DNA of 64,000 nucleotides from Amycolatopsis tolypomycina (lineage in GTDB: Bacteria > Actinomycetota > Actinomycetes > Mycobacteriales > Pseudonocardiaceae): contig NZ_FNSO01000004.1 in assembly GCF_900105945.1 (NCBI RefSeq), forward strand, positions 1,178,001 to 1,242,000. The letters are read 5' to 3'. The translations under genes and the position numbers were made by a program. The first letter of the stretch is position 1. The number at the start of each line of letters is the position of its first letter. The notes below the pieces were generated by a model. The model searched no databases. It worked only from the letters and a program-made list of their open reading frames with translations, and was not told the origin of the DNA. Positions 1 to 11,122 of the stretch are shown here, one piece after another.

Positions 1-1160
<1,160 letters not shown>

Positions 1161-1290
1161 CCGGGATCGCTCCACCGGGTGGTTGTGCACGGATTCACAG
1201 GTGGGCCGCGTCCCATTCACGAGAGAAAGCCGAGCCTCGGCGCGCACACTGTTACCGAGAAGAAATCTTCCCGGGAGGAGTGTGTCGCGC

Positions 1291-1890
1291 ATGCGTGGGC
1301 CCAGCGGACGGATCGCCCGGTTCGGGCGGCGGGTGCACCCCGGTCGCAACCCGCTGGCGCGCGCGGGCGACCGCGTCGAAGCCCTCCTGCTGCTCCTGGC
1401 CGTCGCCGGCGCGTTCCTCGCGATCCCGTTCGCGGCGGCCTTCGGCTCCGACACGTACGCGGCACAAACGGCCCGCGCGGCCCAGGAACGCGCGACCCGC
1501 CACCCGGCGACGGCGGTCTCCCTCGCGGCAGCGGCCGGCCAGCCCTACAGCACCGACGGCGCCGGCGCCCCGGCCGCGCAGGCCACGGTCCCGGCGGCCT
1601 GGTTCGACGCCCGCGGCGCCCGCCACACCGGCGACGTCCTCGCCGACCCGGGCAGCCCGGCGGGCACCCACGTGCCGATCTGGCTGGACTCCCGCGGCGA
1701 GCTGGCGGGCGAGCCCCTGTCGGCGGCCACCTCGGCGGCGGACGGCGTCTTCGCGGCCATCCTCCTGTGGGCGGCGATCACGGGAGCGCTGGCGGGCCTG
1801 TACGCGACGGCCCGGTTCGTCCTGACCCGCTTCCACGCGGCGGCCTGGGACCGGGCGTGGTCGCAAGCCCGCCACGACAGCCGCTTCTGA
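1291..1890 (+). CDS. Rv1733c-like membrane protein of unknown function
   Basis: About 199 residues. A short basic N-terminus leads to a first membrane segment (ALLLLLAVAGAFLAIPFAAAF, about residues 27-48), then an extracytoplasmic domain of roughly 100 residues and a second membrane segment near the C-terminus (GVFAAILLWAAITGALAGLYA). The hairpin topology, with a HxGDVLADPG-like motif in the loop, is that of the mycobacterial Rv1733c family, whose function is unknown. The start is uncertain: GGGAGG at 1273-1278 could serve the ATG at 1291 or a GTG at 1282. A longer frame upstream lacks a good ribosome-binding site. It is probably monocistronic, as the next gene is convergent. Confidence 0.7.
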   Translation: MRGPSGRIARFGRRVHPGRNPLARAGDRVEALLLLLAVAGAFLAIPFAAAFGSDTYAAQTARAAQERATRHPATAVSLAAAAGQPYSTDGAGAPAAQATVPAAWFDARGARHTGDVLADPGSPAGTHVPIWLDSRGELAGEPLSAATSAADGVFAAILLWAAITGALAGLYATARFVLTRFHAAAWDRAWSQARHDSRF

Positions 1891-1946
1891 GCCCGTAACG
1901 CCATCCCGCCGCCGCACCGGCCCGGCGCCGGAACCGATCTGAGCCG

Positions 1947-2201
1947 TCACTTCCAGCGGAAGTGCACGAACACCCTGCCGAAGTTGTCCTTGTCCTTTTC
2001 GACCCGGTGGTAGAGCGCCTTGACGTCCTTGCGCTCGAGGAACCGCAGGACGTGTTTCTTCAGCTGCCCCGACCCCTTGCCCGGGATGATCTCGACCAGC
2101 GGGGCCTTCTTGGCCACCGCCTCGTCGATGACCGCCCGCAGCGCGCGGTCGATCTCGCCGCCGCGGTTGTAGATGTCGTGCAGGTCCAGCTTCAGCTTCA
2201 C
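1947..2201 (-). CDS. Small Smr-domain protein
   Basis: An 84-residue protein that is almost entirely one Smr domain, the C-terminal nuclease-like domain of MutS2. It shows LDLHDIY near the N-terminus and the glycine loop IIPGKGSGQLK, with the usual HGxG histidine replaced by proline. Stand-alone Smr domains bind or nick branched or ribosomal nucleic acids, but no role is established for the short actinobacterial form. The GTG start at 2201 is preceded by GGGAGG at a good distance. A 21-bp repeat array carrying an IS element lies immediately upstream, so its promoter region may have been altered by that insertion. Confidence 0.75.
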   Translation of the reverse strand: MKLKLDLHDIYNRGGEIDRALRAVIDEAVAKKAPLVEIIPGKGSGQLKKHVLRFLERKDVKALYHRVEKDKDNFGRVFVHFRWK

Positions 2202-2236
2202 GCGTCCTCCCGGCCCCGGCGACGTGCGGCAGCGGT

Positions 2237-2318
2237 CGACACGCGTGATCCCACAGCCGACACGCGTGATCGGAGCGACGACACGGCGGCGCAGAGCCGT
2301 GTCGACCCTTCAATCACG
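2237..2318. repeat. 21-bp-period repeat array, left part, interrupted by the IS element
   Basis: CGACACGCGTGATC-type units start at 2237, 2258 and 2279, exactly 21 bp apart. They run into an inverted unit, GTGTCGACCCTTCAATCACG, whose continuation lies beyond the IS element (3585 onward). The two orientations are joined by a small hairpin around CACGGCGGCGCAGAGCCGTG. The array lies between the Smr gene and the metallo-hydrolase gene and seems non-coding. Confidence 0.75.
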
Positions 2319-2351
2319 TGGAGTTGCCCCGGTGAGGCGGACACGGGGTTT

Positions 2352-3233
2352 TCAGGCAGCCAGGGCCTGACGGTAGCTGGTTCGGGCTTCGGCGGGGGTG
2401 TTCTGGCCGATGGTGGAGTGCAGCCGGTTGTGGTTGTAGTAGCGCAGCCAGGTGAACACGTCCTGGCGCGCCTGGGCTCGTGTCCGCCAGATCGTGGTGC
2501 CGATCTCGGTTTTAAGGGTGGCGAAGAAGGCTTCGGCGACGGCGTTGTCGTAGCAGGACCCCACCCGCCCGACCGACGGGCGGATCCGATGCTCGGCGAG
2601 GGCGGCCCGGAACTGGCTGCTCGTGTATTGGACGCCGCGGTCGGAGTGAAACACCGCGTCGGGCTGGATGAGGCCGCGGGCGGTCGCGAGGTCGATGGCG
2701 TCGCAGACCAGGTCGGTGCGCATGTGGTCGGCCATGGCATGGCCGACGACCTCCCGGGTGTGCAGGTCGATGACGGTGGCCAGGTAGAGCCAGCCCTCGA
2801 AGGTGGGCAGGCAGGTGATGTCCCCGACCAGCCGTGTCCCGGGTTTCTCGGCGGTGAAGTCCCGGCGGATCAGGTCCTGAACCGGGGTGACCGGGCCGGC
2901 CGCAGGCCGGGTGGTGGTGCGGCGTTTGCGGCGGGTGATCCCGGCCAGGCCATGTGCGCGCATCAGCCGCTCCACCCGCTTGTGATTCACCACGATCCCG
3001 CGGCGGTGCAGTTCGGCGGTGATCCGCGGGACGCCGTAGGCACCCTGGTGTTCGGCATGGATCTCGGTGATCAGCCTGACCAGTTCGGCCTCGGCCTCCG
3101 CCCGCCGGGCACGGCCGGCTTCGGCGGCGACCCACTCGTGGAAGCCTTGCCGGCGCAGGCCCAGGACCTGGCACAACCGCTTGACACCGAACTCGGTGCG
3201 GTGTTCGGAGATGAACCGGTAGCGGTAGATCAT
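2352..3233 (-). CDS. IS3-family transposase OrfB (DDE integrase domain)
   Basis: The 293-residue OrfB has an HTH_21-type N-terminus (YRYRFISEHRTEFGVKRLCQ, AYGVPRITAELHRRG), then a retroviral-type integrase core. The DDE residues fit VGDITCLPT (first Asp), FHSDRGVQYTS (second Asp) and the Glu of NAVAEAFFATLKTE, followed by the YNHNRLHSTIGQNTPAE tail typical of the family. Its start overlaps the end of orfA by four bases (ATGA at 3230-3233). IS3 elements usually make the active OrfAB fusion by -1 frameshifting, but the overlap alone would also allow coupled translation. No frameshift or stop was seen in it. Confidence 0.93.
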   Translation of the reverse strand: MIYRYRFISEHRTEFGVKRLCQVLGLRRQGFHEWVAAEAGRARRAEAEAELVRLITEIHAEHQGAYGVPRITAELHRRGIVVNHKRVERLMRAHGLAGITRRKRRTTTRPAAGPVTPVQDLIRRDFTAEKPGTRLVGDITCLPTFEGWLYLATVIDLHTREVVGHAMADHMRTDLVCDAIDLATARGLIQPDAVFHSDRGVQYTSSQFRAALAEHRIRPSVGRVGSCYDNAVAEAFFATLKTEIGTTIWRTRAQARQDVFTWLRYYNHNRLHSTIGQNTPAEARTSYRQALAA

Positions 3234-3544
3234 CGATCCATCTCGCGCGCAAAATAGGCGGCCGCTTTCCGCAGGATCTCCTTCTCTTTCTGCAGCTCAG
3301 CGACCTGCTTCCGCAACCGCGTCACCTCCAGGGCCTCCGCCGGGTCTTCTGCCGGCGGCCCAGCCTCCGCCTCCTGCTTGGCGGTGTTCACCCACGCCCG
3401 CAGGGTCTCGTGATTGACCCCCAGCTCGCGGGCGATCTGCCGCAACGGCCGGTCACTCGAGTTCACCAGCTCGACCGCGTCACGACGGAACTGCTCCGGA
3501 TACTTCGACCTGCGAGACATCAGGACATCCTCCCTCCAGACCAC
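3230..3544 (-). CDS. IS3-family transposase OrfA (helix-turn-helix, leucine zipper)
   Basis: A 104-residue protein. The N-terminal helix-turn-helix (KYPEQFRRDAVELVNSSDR followed by IARELGVNHETLRAWV) is the HTH_Tnp_1 domain that binds the terminal repeats. It is followed by an alanine/glutamate linker and a coiled coil (VTRLRKQVAELQKEKEILRKAAAYFA) used for oligomerisation with OrfB. A start at MSRRSKYPEQF (about 3520) is a reasonable alternative, because that is the conserved N-terminus of the family. It ends at DR*, overlapping the orfB start. Confidence 0.9.
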   Translation of the reverse strand: MVWREDVLMSRRSKYPEQFRRDAVELVNSSDRPLRQIARELGVNHETLRAWVNTAKQEAEAGPPAEDPAEALEVTRLRKQVAELQKEKEILRKAAAYFAREMDR

Positions 3545-3584
3545 TGTCTGGAATCAAGGTGTCCGGCCCCACGGGGCAACTCCA

Positions 3585-3615
3585 CACGCGTGTCGACCTC
3601 CTGATCACGCGTGTC
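3585..3615. repeat. 21-bp-period repeat array, right part
   Basis: After the target duplication CACG the array continues with GTGTCGACCTCCTGATCACGC and GTGTCGG, in the opposite orientation to the units at 2237-2300 and with the same 21-bp spacing. Confidence 0.7.
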
Positions 3616-3625
3616 GGCGCCGGAG

Positions 3626-4687
3626 TCACAGGGCCTGCCACCAGCCGTCCACCGGTGGGGGTGCGGCCGTGTCGATGCGCTCGCCCGGGCGGGGGATCGC
3701 CAGCGGGAGGTCGGCCTCCTTCGCCTCGGTCCACACGCGGTCGGCCGGCTCGCCCCACGGGTGCATCGCCAGCTGGAACGTCGCCCAGTGCACCGGGACC
3801 AGCAGCTTCGCCCGGACGTCGAGGCCCGCCGCGACGCCCTCCTCCGGGGTCATGTGGATGTCCGGCCAGTGCGGTGCGTAAGCGCCGATCTGGATCAGCG
3901 CCGCGTCGAACGGGCCGTGCTCCGCGCCGATGGCGGCGAATCCGTCGAAGTAGCCCGTGTCGCCGCTGTAGAACACCCGGTGCGACGGCCCCAGCAGGGC
4001 CCACGACGCCCACAGCGTGTCGTCGTTCGTGATGCCGCGGCCCGAAAAGTGCTGGGCCGGCGTCGCCACGAACCGGATGCCCGCCACCTTCGCCTCTTCG
4101 TGCCAGTCGAGCTCGATGATCCGGTCGGCCGGGACGCGCCAGCGTTCCAGGTGGGCGCCGACGCCGAGCGGGACCAGGAACGGCGCCTCCGACGAGGCCA
4201 CCAGCGCGCGGACCGTCGCCAGGTCGAGGTGGTCGTAGTGGTCGTGGGAGATCACGACGGCGTCGATCCGGCCGAGCCCGGACAGCGGCACCGGCGGCTC
4301 GTGCAGCCGCCGCGGGCCGGCGAACGCCGCCGGGGACACGCGGTCGCTCCACACCGGGTCGAGCAGCACGCGGGCGCCGTCGAGCTCGACCAGCGTGGAC
4401 GCGTGGCCGTACCACGTCAGGTGCAGGCCGTCGGCGGACAGCACCGGCTCCGCCGCGACCAGCGGCACCGCGCTGCCCGGTTTGCGCAGCTCACGGTGCT
4501 CGCCGAAGAACATCTCGCGGAAGATGGTCCGCATCGAGGCCGCGGTCATCGGGTGCCGCGGCGCCGCGTTGCGGAACACCTTGCCGTCGAACTGCGGCGA
4601 GGAGCGGACCCGCTCGGCCCGGGCGCCGGCGGCCTTCGCGCCGAACGCCGCGGGCAGGTCCCGCAGGGCCTCGATCATCTTCCTCAT
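3626..4687 (-). CDS. Metallo-beta-lactamase-fold hydrolase, UlaG/NAPE-PLD-like
   Basis: A 353-residue MBL-fold enzyme. The metal site is complete: SHDHYDHLD around residue 145, His of TPAQHFSGRG, Asp of FYSGDTGYF and His of VPVHWATF. The WYGHASTLVELDG strand and the IQIGAY.PHWPDIHMTPEEG segment are typical of the UlaG/NAPE-PLD branch, which hydrolyses phosphodiesters or lactones. The true substrate cannot be told from sequence. There is no signal peptide, so it is probably cytoplasmic. The start at 4687 lies 10 bp after the desaturase stop (4698, same strand), so the two may be co-transcribed, possibly linking it to lipid metabolism. Confidence 0.85.
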   Translation of the reverse strand: MRKMIEALRDLPAAFGAKAAGARAERVRSSPQFDGKVFRNAAPRHPMTAASMRTIFREMFFGEHRELRKPGSAVPLVAAEPVLSADGLHLTWYGHASTLVELDGARVLLDPVWSDRVSPAAFAGPRRLHEPPVPLSGLGRIDAVVISHDHYDHLDLATVRALVASSEAPFLVPLGVGAHLERWRVPADRIIELDWHEEAKVAGIRFVATPAQHFSGRGITNDDTLWASWALLGPSHRVFYSGDTGYFDGFAAIGAEHGPFDAALIQIGAYAPHWPDIHMTPEEGVAAGLDVRAKLLVPVHWATFQLAMHPWGEPADRVWTEAKEADLPLAIPRPGERIDTAAPPPVDGWWQAL

Positions 4688-4697
4688 GTCCCCGAGT

Positions 4698-5714
4698 CTA
4701 CGAACGGTTCCTGAGAGGGGCCCCAGCTTCGTGCAGGTGGGTGAGCGCCTGCCGGTAGGACTCGACCAGGCTCGTCTGCAGGTACGGGATGCCCAGCTCG
4801 GCGCAGTAGGCCTGGACGACCGGCTGCGCCCGCCGCAGGTGCGGCGACGGCATGCTCGGGAACAGGTGGTGCTCGATCTGGTAGTTGAGCCCGCCGAGGG
4901 CGACGTCGGTGACGAGGCCGCCGCGGACGTTGCGCGACGTCAGCACCTGCTTGCGGAGGAAGTCGAGCTCGGGGCGCCCGGTCAGCGTCGGCATGCCCTT
5001 GTGGTTGGGCGCGAAGATCGATCCCATGTAGACACCCCACAGTCCCTGGTGGACGGCGAAGAACAGCAGCGCCATGCCGGGGGAGAGCACGGTGAACAGC
5101 GCACCGAGGTACAGGCCGAAGTGCCCGGCGAGCAGCGCGGCTTCCACGCCGCGGTAACGCAGCCCCGGCCTGCGGGCCGCGCGGATGCCGGACCAGTGCA
5201 GGTTGAGGCCTTCGAGGGTGAGCAGCGGGAAGAACAGGAACGCCTGGTACCGCCCGACGAACCGCGCGACGCCGCTCGCGTGGCGGGCCTGGTCCTTCGA
5301 CCACACGAGGATGTCCGGGTCGACGTCCGGGTCGAGCTCCTCGTGGTTCGGGTTGGCGTGGTGGCGGGTGTGCTTGTCCATCCACCAGCCGTAGCTCATC
5401 CCGATCCCGAGGTTCCCGGCGAGCATCCCGGCGATCTCGGCAGGCCGCCGTCGCCGGAAGACCTGCTTGTGCGCGAGATCGTGCGAGAGCAGGGCGATCT
5501 GCCCGAACATGACAGCCATGAAGGCCGCGACGGCGAGCTGCCACCAGGAGTTCCCCAGCAGGGCGAAGGCGACCCAGCCGGCGGCGAACAACCCGGTGAC
5601 GACGGCGATGCGGGCGGTGTAGTAGCCGGGACGGCGGTTCATCAGGCCGGCGGCGGAGATGCGGTGGCTCAGCCGGGCGAAGTCGCTGCCGGTGCTGATC
5701 TCTGTCGTGGTCAC
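4698..5714 (-). CDS. Membrane fatty acid desaturase (three histidine boxes)
   Basis: A 338-residue acyl-lipid/acyl-CoA desaturase. The three histidine boxes that hold the di-iron centre are present in order: HDLAHKQ (about residue 96), HTRHHANPN (about 134) and QIEHHLFP near the C-terminus. Hydrophobic blocks between them give about four membrane segments. It resembles the DesA3/linoleoyl-CoA desaturase group, which introduces a double bond into C16-C18 chains using electrons from a separate oxidoreductase. No reductase gene is adjacent. It precedes the MBL hydrolase on the same strand by 10 bp. Regiospecificity cannot be assigned. Confidence 0.87.
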   Translation of the reverse strand: MTTTEISTGSDFARLSHRISAAGLMNRRPGYYTARIAVVTGLFAAGWVAFALLGNSWWQLAVAAFMAVMFGQIALLSHDLAHKQVFRRRRPAEIAGMLAGNLGIGMSYGWWMDKHTRHHANPNHEELDPDVDPDILVWSKDQARHASGVARFVGRYQAFLFFPLLTLEGLNLHWSGIRAARRPGLRYRGVEAALLAGHFGLYLGALFTVLSPGMALLFFAVHQGLWGVYMGSIFAPNHKGMPTLTGRPELDFLRKQVLTSRNVRGGLVTDVALGGLNYQIEHHLFPSMPSPHLRRAQPVVQAYCAELGIPYLQTSLVESYRQALTHLHEAGAPLRNRS

Positions 5715-5810
5715 CCACCCGAGTCTTCGCGGTAGGGGGGCCTCGCCGGAACCCGGACCGCACCAGGCAATTTGCGGGGGCCCGCCCTACCACGGCGTCT
5801 GGTATACGCG

Positions 5811-8189
<2,379 letters not shown>

Positions 8190-8214
8190 CGGGGTTCTCC
8201 AGCTTTCGTTCGGG

Positions 8215-8628
8215 TCAGCGCACTTCTTGGATGCGGACGAGGTTTCCGGCGGGGTCGCGGAAGGAGCAGTCGCGGATGCCCCACGGCTGGTCGGCCGGCT
8301 CCTGGACGACCTCGGCGTCACCGGCCTGCACCCGCTCGAAGGTGGCGTCCAGGTCGTCGGTGGCCAGGTTGACCGCGGCGAAGGTGCCCTTGGCCATCAT
8401 CTCCGTGATCGTCCGGCGTTCCTCTTCGGACAGGTCCGCGTAGGCCGCGCCGGTCGGCTGCAGCACGAGCGAGGTGTCGGGCTGGCCGGGCAGGCCGATC
8501 GTGAGCCAGTGCTGGCCGCCGTAGTCGACGTCGTTGCGCACCTCGAACCCGAGGGTGTCGCGGTAGAAGGCCAGCGAGGCTTCGTGGTCGTGGTGGGGGA
8601 GGAAGGTCTGGTGAATGGTGAGGTTCAT
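8215..8628 (-). CDS. VOC (glyoxalase/bleomycin-resistance) family protein, copy 1
   Basis: A 137-residue single-unit vicinal-oxygen-chelate protein: TFLPHHDHEASLAFYRDTLGFEV at the start, YADLSEEERRTITEMMAKGT in the middle and WGIRDCSFRDPAGNLVRIQE at the end. This pattern is shared by metal-dependent lyases and by drug-sequestering proteins of the bleomycin-resistance type. It is clearly paralogous to the VOC gene at 10123-10533 over its whole length (by eye well over half identical). The start at 8628 lies 5 bp after the truncated AraC gene and the stop lies 25 bp before the UvrA-like start. The substrate is unknown; the neighbours suggest drug or electrophile defence. Confidence 0.83.
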   Translation of the reverse strand: MNLTIHQTFLPHHDHEASLAFYRDTLGFEVRNDVDYGGQHWLTIGLPGQPDTSLVLQPTGAAYADLSEEERRTITEMMAKGTFAAVNLATDDLDATFERVQAGDAEVVQEPADQPWGIRDCSFRDPAGNLVRIQEVR

Positions 8629-8633
8629 GGGAA

Positions 8634-8891
8634 TCACGCTACTTTCGAGCGCGCTGCCGGGGCTTCTCGATTCCTGATCGCTTCGGCGGCCCGCCGGTAA
8701 TCGTGCGGCGAAAGGCCGTAAGCGTCCTGGAAACGGCGGACGAACACCGCGACGGGCAGGCCGGCAATGCACGCGAGCGCCTCGACGTCCAAGGGTTGTG
8801 CGTATTCGGTGTCGATGCGGTCGCGGACGCGGCGCAGCAATACCAGCTCGCGGAAATGGTGGTGCGCGGCGACCTTCAGGCCGAGACACAT
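8634..8891 (-). pseudogene. Truncated AraC-type regulator (first helix-turn-helix only)
   Basis: Only 85 residues, matching the first half of the AraC DNA-binding domain (ELVLLRRVRDRIDTEYAQPLDVEAL, then FVRRFQDAYGLSPHDYRR). It then jumps to AIRNREAPAARS, which matches the extreme C-terminus of the full-length paralogue at 10544-10987. The second helix-turn-helix and the intervening region are missing, as by an in-frame internal deletion. A 19-nt stretch near both 3' ends is identical (8662-8680 and 10569-10587). It overlaps the end of the MFS gene. It may be a decaying duplicate or a small DNA-binding protein that competes with the full copy. Confidence 0.7.
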
Positions 8892-10126
8892 GACGGAGTC
8901 CCTTCGTGGGTGCGCCGCCCGAGCACCGCCCGGGCCGCGATCGGGAGCAGCAGGAGGGTCAGCACGCCGGACAGCACGAGACCGCCCGTGCTGCCGGTGA
9001 GTTCGATCAGGGGCCCGCCCAGGGCCAGCCCGAGCGGGGCGGCCACCGTGGCGCCGGTCGTCCACAGCGTGACGACCTGCTGCTGCTCCCCGGGGGCGAG
9101 CCCGGACTGCAGGAAGCTGTACGCCACCGGCGTGAACGGCGCGTACACCAGCCCGCCCAGGCCGAAGACGAGCAGGGCCACGGTGAGGTCGCCGGTGACG
9201 GCGAGCGCGATCGGGCACAGCGCCCAGAGGCCGATGATCGCGACGAGCAGCGGCCGCTGCGGCAGGTTCCGCAGCCGGCTGACGAGCGCGGCGCCGAGGA
9301 ACGCGCCGACCCCGAGCGCACCCCACAGCATCCCCAGACCGGACGCGCCGGCGTGCAGCGAGCCGCTCACGTACAGCGGGAGCGCCACTTCGACCGGCAT
9401 GTACAGGAAGTTGAAGAAGAACTCGACGACCAGCAGCCGCGCGGCGACCGGGCGGCGGCGCAGGATCCGCCAGCCCGATTCGTGGGTGCCGCCGTCGCGC
9501 AGCGCGTCCCGGCTCTCGGTGCCGCGGGGCACGCACGCGAGCGTCGCGGCCAGCAGGATCAGCGCCCCGCCCGCGTCGACGAAGAGCGCGAAGCCCGCGC
9601 CGGCGGTCGCCACGACCACCCCGCCGAGCACCGGGCCGGCGATGTAGAGCGCGAACGTCGTGTTGAGCCCGAGCAGGCCGTTGACCGAGAACCGGCCGGC
9701 CTCGCCCGCGGCCGACGTCGCCAGCAGGCGGCGGCTGCTCGACCCGGCCAGCCGGAAGGTCGCGCCGAAGAACAGCCCGGCGATCAGCACCGGCAGGATG
9801 AGCCTGCCGGTGACGGCCAGGACGCCGAGGACGGCGAAGGTGCCCGACCGCAGCACGCAGTCGGCGACGAGCAGCGTGCGCGGCCGGAGGCGGACCCGGC
9901 CGAGGCCGATGGCCAGTGCCAGCACGGTGGACAGGACGAACGGCGCGGCCTCCACGACCCCGATGGCGATCGCTTTCGGGACGTCGCCGTGCAGGGAGAG
10001 CGTCTGCACGGGCATGGCCACCAGGAGCATGCCGGTGCCGATGTTGGCGAGCAGGTCGCCCAGCAGGAGCCCGGCGATCCGCCGGTCGCGCAGTACCTCG
10101 CGGTAGCCGAGTGCTGTCGTGGTCAG
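8876..10126 (-). CDS. MFS efflux transporter, probably with a CTG start
   Basis: About 416 residues of alternating hydrophobic segments, giving roughly 12 membrane helices. It begins YREVLRDRRIAGLLLGDLLANIGTGMLL and has a loop rich in basic residues, RLRPRTLLVADCVLR, after helix 2, as in drug:proton antiporters of the major facilitator family. No ATG, GTG or TTG lies near the N-terminus. A CTG at 10126 overlaps the TGA of the preceding VOC gene (CTGA) and gives a normal-length protein. The first internal ATG would delete helix 1. The 3' end overlaps the truncated AraC gene by 16 bp. The substrate is unknown, but the operon context suggests drug efflux. Confidence 0.8.
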   Translation of the reverse strand: MTTTALGYREVLRDRRIAGLLLGDLLANIGTGMLLVAMPVQTLSLHGDVPKAIAIGVVEAAPFVLSTVLALAIGLGRVRLRPRTLLVADCVLRSGTFAVLGVLAVTGRLILPVLIAGLFFGATFRLAGSSSRRLLATSAAGEAGRFSVNGLLGLNTTFALYIAGPVLGGVVVATAGAGFALFVDAGGALILLAATLACVPRGTESRDALRDGGTHESGWRILRRRPVAARLLVVEFFFNFLYMPVEVALPLYVSGSLHAGASGLGMLWGALGVGAFLGAALVSRLRNLPQRPLLVAIIGLWALCPIALAVTGDLTVALLVFGLGGLVYAPFTPVAYSFLQSGLAPGEQQQVVTLWTTGATVAAPLGLALGGPLIELTGSTGGLVLSGVLTLLLLPIAARAVLGRRTHEGTPSCVSA

Positions 10127-10533
10127 CGCAGTTCCTGGATGCGCAGGAGGTTGCCCGCCGGGTCGCGGAAGGAGCAGTCGCGGATGCCGTAGGGCTGGTC
10201 GACCGGCTCCTGGACGACCTCGGCGCCGCCGGCTTCGAGCTTGGCGAACAGCGCGTCGAGGTCCTTGGTCGCGAGGTTGACCGACGCGTAGGTGCCCTTG
10301 GCCATCATCTCGGCGATCATGCGGCGTTCGTCGTCGGTCAGGCCCGGCGTCGCGGCCACCGGCGTCAGCACGATCGAGGTGTCGGGCTGGTTCGGCGGCG
10401 CGACGGTGATCCACTGCATGTCGCCGTACTTGACGTTCTGCCGGACCTCGAAGCCGAGGAGGTCGCGGTAGAAGGCGAGCGAGGCTTCCGGGTCGGTGTG
10501 CGGGAGGAAGCTCGAGTGAATGGTGACGTCCAT
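10123..10533 (-). CDS. VOC (glyoxalase/bleomycin-resistance) family protein, copy 2
   Basis: A 136-residue paralogue of the VOC protein at 8215-8628, with the same framework (SSFLPHTDPEASLAFYRDLLGF, TDDERRMIAEMMAKGTYASVNLAT, YGIRDCSFRDPAGNLLRIQE). I chose the ATG at 10533 because it aligns with the start of the paralogue; a GTG at 10542 is possible, and neither has a strong ribosome-binding site. The gene follows the full-length AraC gene by about 10 bp and its stop overlaps the MFS start. The repeated VOC/AraC arrangement around one MFS gene indicates a segmental duplication within the operon. Confidence 0.83.
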   Translation of the reverse strand: MDVTIHSSFLPHTDPEASLAFYRDLLGFEVRQNVKYGDMQWITVAPPNQPDTSIVLTPVAATPGLTDDERRMIAEMMAKGTYASVNLATKDLDALFAKLEAGGAEVVQEPVDQPYGIRDCSFRDPAGNLLRIQELR

Positions 10534-10543
10534 GGTGGTCACA

Positions 10544-10987
10544 CTATGTGGCCGCCGACGGCCGCGCTTCTCGATTCCTGATCGGTCTGGTGACCTGCTT
10601 GGCCACGCACGGCGGCAGCCCGACGGTGGCCTCGGCCTGCTGCTCCCGGTAGACGCTCGGCGGCATCCCGACCAGCTCGGCGAACCGGGTGCTGAAGGTG
10701 CCGAGCGACGAGAAGCCGACGGTGAAGCACACCTCGGTGACGCTCTGCTCGCCCTTGCGGAGCAGGGCCATCGCCCGCTCGATCCGCCGCGTCATGAGGT
10801 ACGAATATGGTGACTCTCCGTAGGCACGCCGGAACTGCCGGCTGAGGTGCCCGGCGGACATGTTCACGCCACGGGCCAGCGCCTCGACGTCGAGCGGCTG
10901 CGCGTACTCCCGGTCGATCCGGTCGCGGACCTTGCGCAGCAGCGCGAGGTCGCGCAGGTACTGCGCCGTGGCGGCGGTGCTGGTCAC
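10544..10987 (-). CDS. AraC-family regulator, DNA-binding domain only
   Basis: A 147-residue protein with both helix-turn-helix motifs of the AraC family (VEALARGVNMSAGHLSRQFRR, then VTEVCFTVGFSSLGTFSTRFAELVGMPPSVYRE) and no sensor domain, as in SoxS/MarA-type stress and drug regulators. The GTG at 10987 has AGGA at a good distance; longer frames upstream run through the inverted repeat at 11018-11076 and are unlikely. It is the first gene of the minus-strand operon that ends with the UvrA-like ATPase, so it is the likely regulator of that operon and possibly of itself, with the inverted repeat as a candidate operator. Confidence 0.85.
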   Translation of the reverse strand: MTSTAATAQYLRDLALLRKVRDRIDREYAQPLDVEALARGVNMSAGHLSRQFRRAYGESPYSYLMTRRIERAMALLRKGEQSVTEVCFTVGFSSLGTFSTRFAELVGMPPSVYREQQAEATVGLPPCVAKQVTRPIRNREARPSAAT

Positions 10988-11017
10988 GGATGAATCCTGC
11001 CATATCGGGCGGGATCG

Positions 11018-11076
11018 AATGTCATGAAAGAGTCGTTCATGACGCCTGACGCCATGAACGACTCTTTCATGACATT
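11018..11076. promoter_or_regulatory. 24-bp perfect inverted repeat upstream of the AraC gene
   Basis: The two 24-base arms (11018-11041 and 11053-11076) are exact complements separated by 11 bases. Each arm contains CATGAA and AAAGAGTCGTT-type sequence that is itself partly palindromic. It is AT-richer than its surroundings and lies 31 bp upstream of the AraC GTG. It could be an operator or a mobile intergenic palindrome. Confidence 0.65.
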
Positions 11077-11090
11077 CGGTGGCGGGTGAG

Positions 11091-11122
11091 CCGTCCCGGG
11101 GGTTCCCGTGCCCCCGGGACGG
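11091..11122. terminator. GC-rich hairpin, probable terminator
   Basis: CCGTCCCGGGGG (11091-11102) pairs perfectly with CCCCCGGGACGG (11111-11122) across an 8-base loop. There is no U tract, as is usual in actinobacteria. Confidence 0.5.

Larger units (their letters stand above)
2319..3584 (-). mobile_element. Complete IS3-family insertion sequence
   Basis: A 1266-bp element with terminal inverted repeats that begin TGGAGTTGCCCCG at 2319 and end in the complement (CGGGGCAACTCCA) at 3584, with further imperfect matching inside. It carries overlapping orfA and orfB on the minus strand. It is flanked by a direct repeat CACG (2315-2318 and 3585-3588), consistent with the 3-4 bp target duplication of this family. 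Removing the element and one CACG restores an uninterrupted 21-bp repeat unit, so the ends are defined. Both ORFs look intact, so it may be active. Confidence 0.92.

Noticed and set aside
2319..3584. Genomic island or prophage boundary
   Set aside because: The element has IS3 ends and a CACG duplication, and flanking genes look like the normal chromosome. No integrase or tRNA attachment site was seen.
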